Part shown: one piece after another, positions 26,601 through 34,304 of the stretch | Layout: each line of letters starts with the position of its first letter | How positions within the stretch are numbered: the first letter of the stretch is position 1 | Assembly (NCBI GenBank): GCA_037133755.1 | Contig: JBAXNN010000006.1 | Coordinates: 53,541 to 117,540 of the forward strand | Length of the DNA: 64,000 nt | Source: F1-60-MAGs149 sp037133755 | GTDB taxonomy: Bacteria > Actinomycetota > Thermoleophilia > Gaiellales > F1-60-MAGs149 | Reading direction: 5' to 3' | Translations under genes and position numbers: made by a program | The notes under the pieces: model-generated | Seen by the model: the letters and a program-made list of their open reading frames with translations, nothing else | Databases searched by the model: none | What the model was told of the DNA's origin: nothing

Positions 26601-27626
26601 CTAGTCCAGCAGGCTGGGCATGCCCGGATCGTTCGGCATGCCGGTCAATTCGCGACCGCGCGGCGTCAGGACCCGACCACGCGGCGTGCGCTGGATCAGG
26701 CCCTGCTGGATCAGGTATGGCTCGTACACCTCCTCGAGCGTGCCCTCATCCTCGCCGATCGCCACGGCGATCGTGCTGAGGCCAACGGGGCCACCGTTGA
26801 AGCGTTCTGCGATCGCACGCAGATACTCGCGGTCGGCACGATCGAGCCCGTCCTCGTCAACGCCGAGGAGGTCAAGCGCCTCGAGCGCGCCTTCGCGATC
26901 GACGGCCGCCCAGCCGCGCACCTGCGCCACATCGCGCACACGCCGCAGGATGCGATTCGCAACACGTGGCGTACCGCGCGAGCGACGCGAGATCTCGCTG
27001 GCCGCGTCCTCGTCGATCGTGAGTCCGAGGATGCCGGCCGATCGCGCGATGATGCGCAGCAGCTCGTCCGGCGTGTAGTACTCGAGCCGCAGGGAGATGC
27101 CAAAGCGATCGCGCATCGGCGTCGTCAAGAGCCCCGACCGGGTGGTGGCGCCCACGAGCGTGAACGGCGCGAGGTCGAGCCGCAGCGTGCGGGCACCGGG
27201 CCCCTGCCCGATCACGATGTCGATGGCGCCATCCTCCATCGCGGGATACAGCAGCTCCTCGATGGCCCGCGGCAGCCGATGCACCTCATCGACGAAGAGG
27301 ACGTCGTTGGGCTCGAGGGCAGTCAGGATCGACGCGATGTCGCCCTTCCGTTCGAGTGCGGGCCCGGAGATCGTGTGGATCCGGCTCTCCATCTCGATCG
27401 CGACGATGAACGCGAGACTCGTCTTGCCGAGGCCCGGTGGCCCAGCCAGCAACACGTGATCGCAGGCTTCGCCACGGCCGCGCGCGGCGGCGACGAACGT
27501 CTCCAACTGGCGCACCGCGTGCTCCTGCCCGACGAAATCGCCCAGCCGCTGTGGGCGCAGCGAGCCGTCGACCTCGCGGTCCTCGGGCTCCTCCTCGCCG
27601 GCGATGATGCGCGCGTCGTCGGACAT
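26601..27626 (-). CDS. ruvB: Holliday junction branch-migration ATPase RuvB
   Basis: A 341-residue AAA+ motor. Walker A GPPGLGKTSLAF, Walker B FVDEVHRL, sensor GATTRSGLLTTPMRDRFG with the arginine finger region, and the winged-helix C-terminus (PYLIQQGLIQRTPRGRVLTPRG). It drives Holliday-junction migration with RuvA. The ATG at 27626 overlaps the ruvA stop by four bases, placing it last in ruvCAB. Complete, no oddities. Confidence 0.97.
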   Translation of the reverse strand: MSDDARIIAGEEEPEDREVDGSLRPQRLGDFVGQEHAVRQLETFVAAARGRGEACDHVLLAGPPGLGKTSLAFIVAIEMESRIHTISGPALERKGDIASILTALEPNDVLFVDEVHRLPRAIEELLYPAMEDGAIDIVIGQGPGARTLRLDLAPFTLVGATTRSGLLTTPMRDRFGISLRLEYYTPDELLRIIARSAGILGLTIDEDAASEISRRSRGTPRVANRILRRVRDVAQVRGWAAVDREGALEALDLLGVDEDGLDRADREYLRAIAERFNGGPVGLSTIAVAIGEDEGTLEEVYEPYLIQQGLIQRTPRGRVLTPRGRELTGMPNDPGMPSLLD

Positions 27627-28210
27627 CAGCGACCGCCCCCGAGCTTGGCGAGCGCCGCCTTGATGCGGTCCTCCGCCGAGCCCTCAGCACCCTGCAGGGC
27701 AGCCTCGGCATCAATGACGGAGTAGCCCAGTGCTACGAGTCCATCGCGGGCCTCGCGGTGCGGGTCGGACTCGGCCGAGGGCGCCACTCCACCCGCGGCG
27801 GCTGCACCCGCGCCGGCGATCTTGTCCTTCAGGTCCAGGCAGATGCGCTCGGCCGTCTTCTTGCCGACGCCGCTCACGCTCGACAGCAACGCGACGTCGC
27901 CGAGCAGCACCGCGCTCTCGATTCGCTCCGGATCCTGCGCCGACACGATCGCCAGCGCGAGTTTGGGGCCGACGCCATTGACGTTGAGCAGGAGACGGAA
28001 GATGCGTCGCTCCGCCTCGCTCGCGAAGCCAAAGAGCTGCATGACGTCCTCGCGGACGTGGAGATAGGTCGGCACCGTGACCGTGGTTCCCGGCTCACTA
28101 CGCGACAGCGCCGTCAACGTGGCGGTCAACTCGTACCCGACGCCGCCGACATCGACGACGAGGATGTCGCCCTCGCGGTCCGTGACGGTGCCCGTGACGT
28201 GCGCGATCAT
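27626..28210 (-). CDS. ruvA: Holliday junction DNA-binding protein RuvA
   Basis: A 194-residue RuvA. N-terminal OB fold (MIAHVTGTVTDREGDILVVDVGGVGYEL), helix-hairpin-helix pair (LLNVNGVGPKLALAI and LLSSVSGVGKKTAERICLDLKDK), a flexible Ala/Gly linker, and the C-terminal RuvB-binding three-helix domain (AEDRIKAALAKLG). The start at 28210 overlaps the ruvC stop; the long open frame reaching 28822 is an artefact of reading through ruvC in another frame. Confidence 0.95.
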   Translation of the reverse strand: MIAHVTGTVTDREGDILVVDVGGVGYELTATLTALSRSEPGTTVTVPTYLHVREDVMQLFGFASEAERRIFRLLLNVNGVGPKLALAIVSAQDPERIESAVLLGDVALLSSVSGVGKKTAERICLDLKDKIAGAGAAAAGGVAPSAESDPHREARDGLVALGYSVIDAEAALQGAEGSAEDRIKAALAKLGGGR

Positions 28211-28713
28211 GCGCGGACCCCCGCCTTGCGCAGCGATGCGGCCAGGGGACTCTGCGAGGCGTGGCAGATCGCAGCGGCGAGCGCATCGGCGGCGTGATCG
28301 GGCGTCGGCGGCTTCGGCAGACCAAGCACCGCACCGACCATCTTCTGCACCTGGGACTTCTCTGCCCGACCAAAGCCACAGACCGCCGTCTTGATCTCGG
28401 AGACGGAGTACTCCGCGACGGCGACATGTCGCAAACCCGCCGCGGCCAGAACCGCACCGCGAGCCTGACCGATGTTGAGCGCGTTGCGCGGGTTGCCGCC
28501 GACGTAGACGCCCTCGACGGCAAGGGCCTGCGGGGCGTGCTCCTCGATCAGCGCATCGATCGCCCGGGCAATCGCCGCAAGACGCTCTTCCAATGGGGTG
28601 TGCGCGTCGGTGTGCACGCAGCCGAAGTCGACCGACCTGAGCCGGCTCCCTTCCGCCGTCACCACGCCGTAGCCGGTGGATGCCGTGCCGGGGTCGACCC
28701 CGAGGATCACCAT
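28207..28713 (-). CDS. ruvC: Crossover junction endodeoxyribonuclease RuvC
   Basis: A 168-residue resolvase of the RNase-H-like fold. Catalytic acids are recognisable in VILGVDPGTASTGYG (Asp7), AVEGVYVG (Glu) and TPDHAADALAAAICH (Asp pair). It cuts Holliday junctions bound by RuvAB. First gene of ruvCAB; the ATG at 28713 lies six bases after a TAGACT -10. Divergent from the cupin gene. Confidence 0.95.
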   Translation of the reverse strand: MVILGVDPGTASTGYGVVTAEGSRLRSVDFGCVHTDAHTPLEERLAAIARAIDALIEEHAPQALAVEGVYVGGNPRNALNIGQARGAVLAAAGLRHVAVAEYSVSEIKTAVCGFGRAEKSQVQKMVGAVLGLPKPPTPDHAADALAAAICHASQSPLAASLRKAGVRA

Positions 28714-28719
28714 GTATGC

Positions 28720-28725
28720 AGTCTA
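28720..28725 (-). promoter_or_regulatory. -10 element (TAGACT) of ruvCAB
   Basis: TAGACT on the minus strand followed by six bases (GCATAC) and ATG at 28713. Confidence 0.55.
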
Positions 28726-28764
28726 CGAGCGGCTCCGGTCGCCCCCGCCTGCGATGGCCTCCCG

Positions 28765-28770
28765 TACCAT
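28765..28770 (+). promoter_or_regulatory. -10 element (TACCAT) of cupin gene
   Basis: TACCAT followed by seven bases and the ATG at 28778; divergent from the ruvCAB promoter about 45 bp away. Confidence 0.45.
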
Positions 28771-28777
28771 GCGTGAC

Positions 28778-29479
28778 ATGGCCGAGCGCAACCCACGCCA
28801 GATCGCCTTCATCGAGCGTCACCCGCGTTGGTGGCCTGAGATTGAGGCTGCACAGGAAGAGCTCCTGCGCATGACCGGCGCTGCCAATCCATTCCTCCTC
28901 GTTGATCTAGAGGGTGAGTGGGAAGCCGTATGCGTTGAGGTACCCGCCGAGCAGCCGGCGGCACGCTGGGTCGAGACGCGCACGCTACCGGCCGGTGAAT
29001 GGGCCGTATCCGAAATCGCCGGTCGGCCCGCTGAGCGCCTGATCACACGCGAGGATCATCGACCGTCCTGGCTCGTGCGCGCCGAAGAGGCACCCACGGG
29101 CGAGAACGAGTATGAGCCGGGCGGTGAGACCTTCGGCCTCTCCACGCGCCTTGGCGAGCATTCGGGGCTCCGCCGCATCGGCGTCAACGTCGATCTCGTG
29201 CGACCGGGTGAGCGCTCCACGAAGTTCCACTGGCACCACGAGGAGGAAGAGTGCTTCCTCGTCCTCAGCGGCACCGGCATCCTGATGGTGGGCGACGAGC
29301 GCTATCGCGTCGGCCCGGGCGATTTCTTCGCTAAGCGCGAAGGCCCAGAGCGCCCGCACCAGTTCGTCAACGACGGCGAGCACGAACTTCGCATCCTCAC
29401 GATCGGAGAACACCGCGGTGACAAGGCCGAGTATCCGTCTGCCCCCTGGCAGGCGGGAGACGCCTTCCCCGGCGGTTAG
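28778..29479 (+). CDS. Cupin-domain protein
   Basis: About 233 residues. The C-terminal half is a conserved cupin barrel: RIGVNVDLVRPGERSTKFHWHHEEEECFLVLSGTGILMVGDERYRVGPGDFFAKREGPERPHQFVN, with the metal ligands H-x-H ... E in the first motif and H in the second (PHQF). The N-terminal about 110 residues are unlike any domain I recognise (RWWPEIEAAQEELLRMTGAANP, then acidic). Possible sugar-isomerase-like or metal-binding enzyme; no catalytic assignment is justified. The start at 28778 follows the TACCAT -10; ATGs at 28754 and 28769 are possible. Confidence 0.8.
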   Translation: MAERNPRQIAFIERHPRWWPEIEAAQEELLRMTGAANPFLLVDLEGEWEAVCVEVPAEQPAARWVETRTLPAGEWAVSEIAGRPAERLITREDHRPSWLVRAEEAPTGENEYEPGGETFGLSTRLGEHSGLRRIGVNVDLVRPGERSTKFHWHHEEEECFLVLSGTGILMVGDERYRVGPGDFFAKREGPERPHQFVNDGEHELRILTIGEHRGDKAEYPSAPWQAGDAFPGG

Positions 29480-30423
29480 CGCGACACGGCGAGTGCCGCG
29501 AGGCGCTCGAGGAGTAGCTCGCGGAAGCGCACGGCGTGCAGGTCAAACGCCCAGCGCACCGTCACGTCTGCCGCTGGATCCTCAACGACGAATGTCTCGC
29601 CCCGACTCGGACGGTCGCTGTCGTCGACGCCCATAGTCAGAGGCCGGAGACTGAGCAGCGTCGGGTCGATCACCCACGACAATGCCAGCGAGTCGTGCTG
29701 CTGGACGGCGTTCTTGCCGTGCCACTCGCGGTGCTTCTCGAGATAGAAGAGCAGCATTCCGTGGATAGCCGGACCGAGCTCCGGCAACCGCTCCAACGCA
29801 TAGACGTCGGCCTCGGACAGCGTGGCTTGCCGCGTGACATCGAGTCCTACGAGCACCGGCTTGAGGCCCGTCGCCAAGACTCGTGCGGCAGCCGTGGCGT
29901 CACACCAGACGTTGAACTCGGCGTATTCCGACATGTTGCCGCCCGCGAGGGAACCGCCCATGATCACCAAATCCCGCAGCGCCGGGCCGACCTCCGGATG
30001 ACGCTCAAGCAGCAGCGCAACGTTCGTCAGTGGCCCGGTGGCCACGAGGGTGATCTCACCCGGACGCGCCAGCACCGTGCGAGCGATCAGCTCGACCGCA
30101 TGCTCATCGACGATGGTGGACGCAGCCCGTGCTAGATCGGCCCCGTCGAGACCTGTCTCGCCGTGCACGCCGATTGCGTCGTTCCACGGAACATCGTTCG
30201 GCGGACCGATGGCGACCGATTCGCCCGCAGCGACCGGAATGTCGTCGCGCCCCGCCCACGCCAGGACGTTGAGGGCATTCTGCGTTGCGTTGACGAGTGA
30301 TGTGTTACCCACCACGGTCGTGGTGGCGAGCAGTTCGACCTCGGGGCTCGCCAGGGCGAGCAGAATCGCAATCGCGTCGTCGATCCCCGGATCGCAGTCC
30401 AGGATGATCGGCGTCGCCGCCAC
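29476..30423 (-). CDS. Inosine/uridine-preferring nucleoside hydrolase
   Basis: A 315-residue nucleoside hydrolase. The calcium-binding aspartate cluster DCDPGIDDAIAILLAL is at the N-terminus, with VGNTSLVNATQNAL, the ATGPLTNVALLLERHPEV motif, GGSLAGGNMSEYAEFNVWCDATAA and the C-terminal LALSWVIDP region. It splits nucleosides into base and ribose. It starts on GTG overlapping the yebC stop by one base, as fourth gene of pdxS-pdxT-yebC. Its stop overlaps the end of the cupin gene by four bases in convergent orientation. Base specificity is unknown. Confidence 0.9.
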   Translation of the reverse strand: MAATPIILDCDPGIDDAIAILLALASPEVELLATTTVVGNTSLVNATQNALNVLAWAGRDDIPVAAGESVAIGPPNDVPWNDAIGVHGETGLDGADLARAASTIVDEHAVELIARTVLARPGEITLVATGPLTNVALLLERHPEVGPALRDLVIMGGSLAGGNMSEYAEFNVWCDATAAARVLATGLKPVLVGLDVTRQATLSEADVYALERLPELGPAIHGMLLFYLEKHREWHGKNAVQQHDSLALSWVIDPTLLSLRPLTMGVDDSDRPSRGETFVVEDPAADVTVRWAFDLHAVRFRELLLERLAALAVSR

Positions 30424-31163
30424 TACTGCTCGGCCAGAACAGCTTCGGGGATCTCGACGTCGAAGACCACGTCTTGCACGTCATCGTCCTCTTCCAGCGC
30501 GTCGACCATCTTGAGAACCTTGCGCGCACCCTCCTCGTCGATCTCGGCGGGCTGCTTGGGCAGCAGCGTCAGCTCGGCGCTGGCCAAGGTGTAGCCCGCA
30601 GCCTCGAGTGCGTTGCGTACCGTCGCCAATTCCGTCGGCTCGCACGTGACGCGGTACGAGCCGTCCTCGCCCTCCGCGTCGTCCGCGCCGGCATCGGCTG
30701 CAGCGAGGACGAGTTCGTCCTCGTCCGTGACGCTCTCGACGATGATCACGCCCTTGCGGTCGAACTTCCACGCCACGCTGCCCGGCGCGCCCAGTGCGGA
30801 GCCGGCCTTCGTGAAGATGCTGCGCACATTCGCGGCCGTGCGATTGCGGTTGTCAGTAAGCGCCTCGACCACGAACGCCGCACCGCCGGGACCGAAGCCC
30901 TCGTACGTGATGGTCTCGTAGTTCTCGCCCTCACCGCCGCCGGCTCCCTTGGCGATGGCGCGCTCGATGTTGTCCTTCGGCAGGGAGTACGACTTCGCCT
31001 TGGCAATCGCGTTGGCCAGCGCTGCGTTGCCGTCCGGGTCTCCGCCACCCTCCTTGGCCGCGACCATGATCGCACGTGCCAGCTTGGAGAACATCGCGCC
31101 GCGCTTCTTGTCGGTCGCGGCCTTCTTGTGCTTGATGGTGGACCACTTGGAATGGCCGGACAT
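30423..31163 (-). CDS. yebC: YebC/PmpR-family DNA-binding or translation regulator
   Basis: A 246-residue YebC with the family start MSGHSKWSTIKHKKAATDKKRGAMFSKL (basic first domain) followed by GYGPGG-type loop GFGPGGAAFVVEALTDNRNRTAANVRSIFTKAGS and the acidic C-terminus (MVDALEEDDDVQDVVFDVE). Known members act as transcription regulators or as ribosome-associated factors relieving polyproline stalling. Start preceded by GGGGAGTAGGC, a fair ribosome-binding site. Lies three bases after pdxT; yebC beside ruvC or pdx genes is common in Gram-positives. Confidence 0.94.
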   Translation of the reverse strand: MSGHSKWSTIKHKKAATDKKRGAMFSKLARAIMVAAKEGGGDPDGNAALANAIAKAKSYSLPKDNIERAIAKGAGGGEGENYETITYEGFGPGGAAFVVEALTDNRNRTAANVRSIFTKAGSALGAPGSVAWKFDRKGVIIVESVTDEDELVLAAADAGADDAEGEDGSYRVTCEPTELATVRNALEAAGYTLASAELTLLPKQPAEIDEEGARKVLKMVDALEEDDDVQDVVFDVEIPEAVLAEQ

Positions 31164-31165
31164 GC

Positions 31166-31765
31166 CTACTCCCCGCTCGAATTCCCTACGCCTGCGAGGA
31201 AGACCTCGTGAAGGCGATCGTCGTCGGTCAGTTCCGGATGGAACGTTGCGGCCATAATAGACCCGCTGCGCACGGCGACGGGCTCATCGCCCAGCAGCGC
31301 GATCACCTCTACGTCATCGCCCACCCGGGTGATCCGCGGTGCGCGGATGAACACGCCGGCCATCGGCTCGGTGGCCGCACCCAGCGTGACTGCGCCTTCG
31401 AACGACTTGACCTGGCGTCCGTATCCATTGCGCCGGGCCGTCACGTCGAGTGCCTGGAAGGTTCGCTGCCCCTCGACGCCATCTTCGAGATCGCGCGCGA
31501 GGAGGATCAGACCCGCACACGTACCGAACACGGGTGTACCTGCGGCGATGACCGCACCGAGCGGCTCACGCAACTTGGACGAGTTGAGCAGCAGCCCCAT
31601 CGTCGTCGACTCGCCACCGGGCAGCACGAGGCCATCCACGCCCTCGAGCTCGGCCGGTGTCCGTACCTCGACCGCGTCAGCGCCGAGGCGCTGAAGGGCG
31701 TTGACGTGCTCTCGAAATGCTCCCTGCAGCGCGAGGACGCCGACGCGCGGCGTGCTACCAGCCAC
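31166..31765 (-). CDS. pdxT: Pyridoxal 5'-phosphate synthase glutaminase subunit PdxT
   Basis: A 199-residue class I glutaminase. GVLALQGAFREH at the N-terminus, GLVLPGGESTTMG, the nucleophile loop GTCAGLILLAR, and ATFHPELTDD supplying the catalytic His-Glu. It releases ammonia from glutamine for PdxS. The GTG at 31765 overlaps the end of pdxS by 11 bases; the longer frame to 31915 runs inside pdxS and is rejected. Confidence 0.94.
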   Translation of the reverse strand: MAGSTPRVGVLALQGAFREHVNALQRLGADAVEVRTPAELEGVDGLVLPGGESTTMGLLLNSSKLREPLGAVIAAGTPVFGTCAGLILLARDLEDGVEGQRTFQALDVTARRNGYGRQVKSFEGAVTLGAATEPMAGVFIRAPRITRVGDDVEVIALLGDEPVAVRSGSIMAATFHPELTDDDRLHEVFLAGVGNSSGE

Positions 31766-32639
31766 GTCCGGCGAGCAGCTCGTTCTCGGGAATCGATTTG
31801 GCGCTGCGTCCGACCATGGCCTCGCCGAGTCCCTTCGAGACCTCCGCGATCTTCTTGGCGTCGCGGAAGTGCGTGGTCGCCTCGACGCAGGCGCGGGCGC
31901 GGGCGGCGGGATCACCGCTCTTGAAGATGCCGGAGCCGACGAACACGCCGTCGGCGCCGAGCTGCATCATCAGCGCGCAGTCGGCGGGCGTCGCCACGCC
32001 GCCGGCGGTGAACAGCACGACGGGCAGGCGTCCCAGGCGGGCGGTCTCCTGCACGAGCGGCAGCGGCGCCTGAAGCTCTTTGGCGCGGGCGTACAGCTCG
32101 TCGGGATCCATCGCCTGGAGGTGGCGGATCTCGCCGGTGATCGAGCGGATGTGGCGGACGGCCTCAACGACGTCGCCGGTGCCGGCCTCGCCCTTGGAGC
32201 GGATCATCGCGGCGCCCTCACCGATACGGCGCAGTGCCTCTCCAAGGTTGGTGGCGCCACAGACGAACGGGATCGTGAACTTCCACTTGTCGATGTGATG
32301 GGCCTCGTCGGCGGGCGTCAGCACCTCGGACTCGTCGATGTAGTCGACTTCGAGGCTCTCGATGACCTGCGCCTCGACGAAGTGGCCGATGCGCACCTTC
32401 GCCATGACGGGAATCGAGACGGCTTCCTGAATCCCGATGATCATCTCGGGATCGGACATGCGGGCCACGCCACCGTCGGCGCGGATGTCGGCGGGCACGC
32501 GCTCGAGGGCCATGACGGCGCAGGCGCCGGCGTCCTCGGCGATCTTCGCCTGCTCGGCGTCGACGACGTCCATGATGACGCCGCCCTTCAGCATCTCTGC
32601 CAGACCGCCCTTGATGCGCATGGTGCCCTGCTCGGACAT
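31755..32639 (-). CDS. pdxS: Pyridoxal 5'-phosphate synthase lyase subunit PdxS
   Basis: A 294-residue PdxS barrel that builds PLP from ribose 5-phosphate, glyceraldehyde 3-phosphate and ammonia. Motifs: KGGLAEMLKGGVIMDVVDAEQAKIAEDAGA, SIPVMAKVRIGHFVEAQ with an active-site lysine, KGEAGTGDVVEAVRH phosphate loop and GVFVGSGIFKS. The ATG at 32639 has a good ribosome-binding site (GAGGTGAAGGGC). Unlike most genes here it has a leader: a TACCAT -10 lies at 32696-32701 and a GC-rich palindrome sits in between. Heads pdxS-pdxT-yebC-nucleoside hydrolase. Confidence 0.95.
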   Translation of the reverse strand: MSEQGTMRIKGGLAEMLKGGVIMDVVDAEQAKIAEDAGACAVMALERVPADIRADGGVARMSDPEMIIGIQEAVSIPVMAKVRIGHFVEAQVIESLEVDYIDESEVLTPADEAHHIDKWKFTIPFVCGATNLGEALRRIGEGAAMIRSKGEAGTGDVVEAVRHIRSITGEIRHLQAMDPDELYARAKELQAPLPLVQETARLGRLPVVLFTAGGVATPADCALMMQLGADGVFVGSGIFKSGDPAARARACVEATTHFRDAKKIAEVSKGLGEAMVGRSAKSIPENELLAGRGW

Positions 32640-32669
32640 GCCCTTCACCTCTGCAATAGGTCGTGAGTC

Positions 32670-32686
32670 GCGCCCGCAGCGGGCGC
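32670..32686 (-). promoter_or_regulatory. GC-rich palindrome in pdxS leader
   Basis: GCGCCCGC-A-GCGGGCGC: 8-bp perfect arms around one base, between a TACCAT -10 (32696-32701, minus) and the pdxS ribosome-binding site. It would form a tight RNA hairpin or a dimeric protein site. Function not known. Confidence 0.4.
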
Positions 32687-32750
32687 ACTCGCTGGATGGT
32701 ACGTCACAACACGGATTCGCGCTGCGACGATGATGCGGCCGTTCCACGCC

Positions 32751-32778
32751 TTGACGCAACCCCGTCAATTGCTAATCT
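32751..32778 (+). promoter_or_regulatory. Sigma-70-type promoter of metY operon
   Basis: TTGACG (32751-32756), 16 bases, TAATCT (32773-32778). It is the only clear -35/-10 pair in this window and lies just upstream of the SAM riboswitch, with the predicted transcript starting near 32785. Confidence 0.65.
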
Positions 32779-32785
32779 GCGGCAG

Positions 32786-32912
32786 CAACCCATCACGAGT
32801 CGCCGAGGGATCTGGCCCATCGACGCGACAGCAACCGGGGCAACCGCCCGCCAGGTGCTTCATCCAGCGCAGACCCGGCCAAGTCCCGGACGGGCGAGCG
32901 GAAGATGGTTAG
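32786..32912 (+). promoter_or_regulatory. SAM-I (S-box) riboswitch
   Basis: The aptamer core matches S-box RNAs in order: CATCACGAG, the kink-turn/P2 segment GAGGGATCTGGCCC, GTCGC (32799-32803) pairing with GCGAC (32825-32829), AGCAACC, then CAGGTGCTTCATCCAGC, a long P4 segment, and GGAAGATGG closing P1 (CCATC 32790-32794 with GATGG 32904-32908). The core aligns by eye with the B. subtilis S-box consensus. It precedes metY-metX-metW, so SAM should repress methionine synthesis. The expression platform is unclear; a hairpin follows at 32943-32966. Confidence 0.9.
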
Positions 32913-32942
32913 CCGTCGTCGAGGACGCACCTCGGCGCCGCC

Positions 32943-32966
32943 GGTCCGCCCCCGAAGGCCCGGACC
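32943..32966 (+). promoter_or_regulatory. Hairpin in riboswitch expression platform
   Basis: GGTCCG (32943-32948) pairs with CGGACC (32961-32966) across a C-rich loop. It lies between the SAM-I aptamer and the metY ribosome-binding site (AAAGGAG). No U tract follows, so it may act via Rho or by changing access to the start region; this is inference. Confidence 0.4.
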
Positions 32967-33010
32967 CCCCTCACCGGGACGCGACGCCGATAGGCACAAA
33001 GGAGCAGACG

Positions 33011-34300
33011 ATGTCCAATCTCAAGCCGGAGACCCTGGTACTCCACGCCGGTCAGAACCCGGACCCGACGACGAAGGCCGTCGCGGTACCGATCTACCAG
33101 ACGACGAGCTACGAGTTCAACGACGCCCAGCACGCGGCCGACCTCTTCGCACTGGCCGTGCCGGGCAACATCTACACGCGCATCATGAACCCGACCTGGG
33201 ACGTGATGGAGCAGCGCGTCGCCGCCCTCGAGGGCGGCATCGCGGCCTGCGCGATCGCCTCCGGCCAGGCGGCTGTGACGTACTCGGTGATGAACATCGC
33301 CAAGGCCGGCGACAACATCATCAGCGTCTCCACGCTGTACGGCGGAACGTACAACCTGTTCGCCCACACGCTGCCGCAGTACGGCATCGAGGTCCGCTTC
33401 GTCGATCCTGATCAGCCGGAGAAGGTCGCCGAGCTCGTCGACGAGAACACCAAGCTCGTGTTCGCCGAGACGATCGGCAACCCGCGCCTCAACGTCGTCG
33501 ACATCAAGGCCTGGGCCGACGCCGCGCACGCGCAGGGTCTCCCCCTGATCGTCGACAACACGATCGGCACGCCGATCCTCACGCAGATCTTCGAGCACGG
33601 CGCCGATATCGCGGTCCACTCGGCCACCAAGTACATGGGTGGCCACGGCACGACGATCGCCGGCGTCATCGTTGACTCCGGCAAGTTCGACTGGGTCGCC
33701 AACAGCGAGCGCTTCCCGGGCCTGACGAAGCCCGACCCGTCGTACCACGGCGTCGTGTGGTCGGACGCGCTCGGACCGGCGGCGTACATCGGCCGCATCC
33801 GCACCGTGATGCTCCGCAACACGGGCGCAGCGCTGTCGCCGTTCAATGCGTTCCTGATTCTGCAGGGCCTCGAGACGCTGGCACTGCGCGTCGAACGTCA
33901 GTCGGAGAACGCGCTGACCATCGCCAAGCACCTCAAGTCGCATCCCGACGTCAGCTGGGTCTACTACCCGGGCCTCGAGGACGACGACTACCACGAGGTC
34001 GCCAAGCGCATCCTCAACACAGGCAAGGGCTACGGCGGCATCGTGTCGTTCGGCGTCAAGAGCGGCCGCGACGGTGGACGCAAGTTCATCGAGGCGCTCG
34101 ATCTCTTCACGCACCTCGCCAACATCGGCGACGCGCGTTCGCTGGCGATCCACAACGCCTCGACCACGCACTCGCAGCTGAACGACGCTGAGCTGGAGAC
34201 GGCTGGCGTCAAGCCCGACATGGTTCGCCTGTCGGTCGGCATCGAGAACGTTGACGACCTGATCGCTGATATCGACCAGGCACTGGCACAGAGCACGTAA
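33011..34300 (+). CDS. metY: O-acetylhomoserine sulfhydrylase
   Basis: A 429-residue PLP enzyme of the Cys/Met metabolism family that makes homocysteine (or methionine with methanethiol) from O-acetylhomoserine. Motifs: NPTWDVMEQRVAALEGG, SGQAAVTYSVMNIAKAGDN, AETIGNPRLNVVDI and the PLP-lysine motif HSATKYMGGHGTTIAG. About 430 residues and the LFALAVPGNIYTRIMNPT start distinguish it from the shorter MetB/MetC. ATG preceded by AAAGGAG at six bases. First gene behind the SAM-I riboswitch; metX follows by four bases. Confidence 0.94.
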   Translation: MSNLKPETLVLHAGQNPDPTTKAVAVPIYQTTSYEFNDAQHAADLFALAVPGNIYTRIMNPTWDVMEQRVAALEGGIAACAIASGQAAVTYSVMNIAKAGDNIISVSTLYGGTYNLFAHTLPQYGIEVRFVDPDQPEKVAELVDENTKLVFAETIGNPRLNVVDIKAWADAAHAQGLPLIVDNTIGTPILTQIFEHGADIAVHSATKYMGGHGTTIAGVIVDSGKFDWVANSERFPGLTKPDPSYHGVVWSDALGPAAYIGRIRTVMLRNTGAALSPFNAFLILQGLETLALRVERQSENALTIAKHLKSHPDVSWVYYPGLEDDDYHEVAKRILNTGKGYGGIVSFGVKSGRDGGRKFIEALDLFTHLANIGDARSLAIHNASTTHSQLNDAELETAGVKPDMVRLSVGIENVDDLIADIDQALAQST

Positions 34301-34304
34301 TCCG

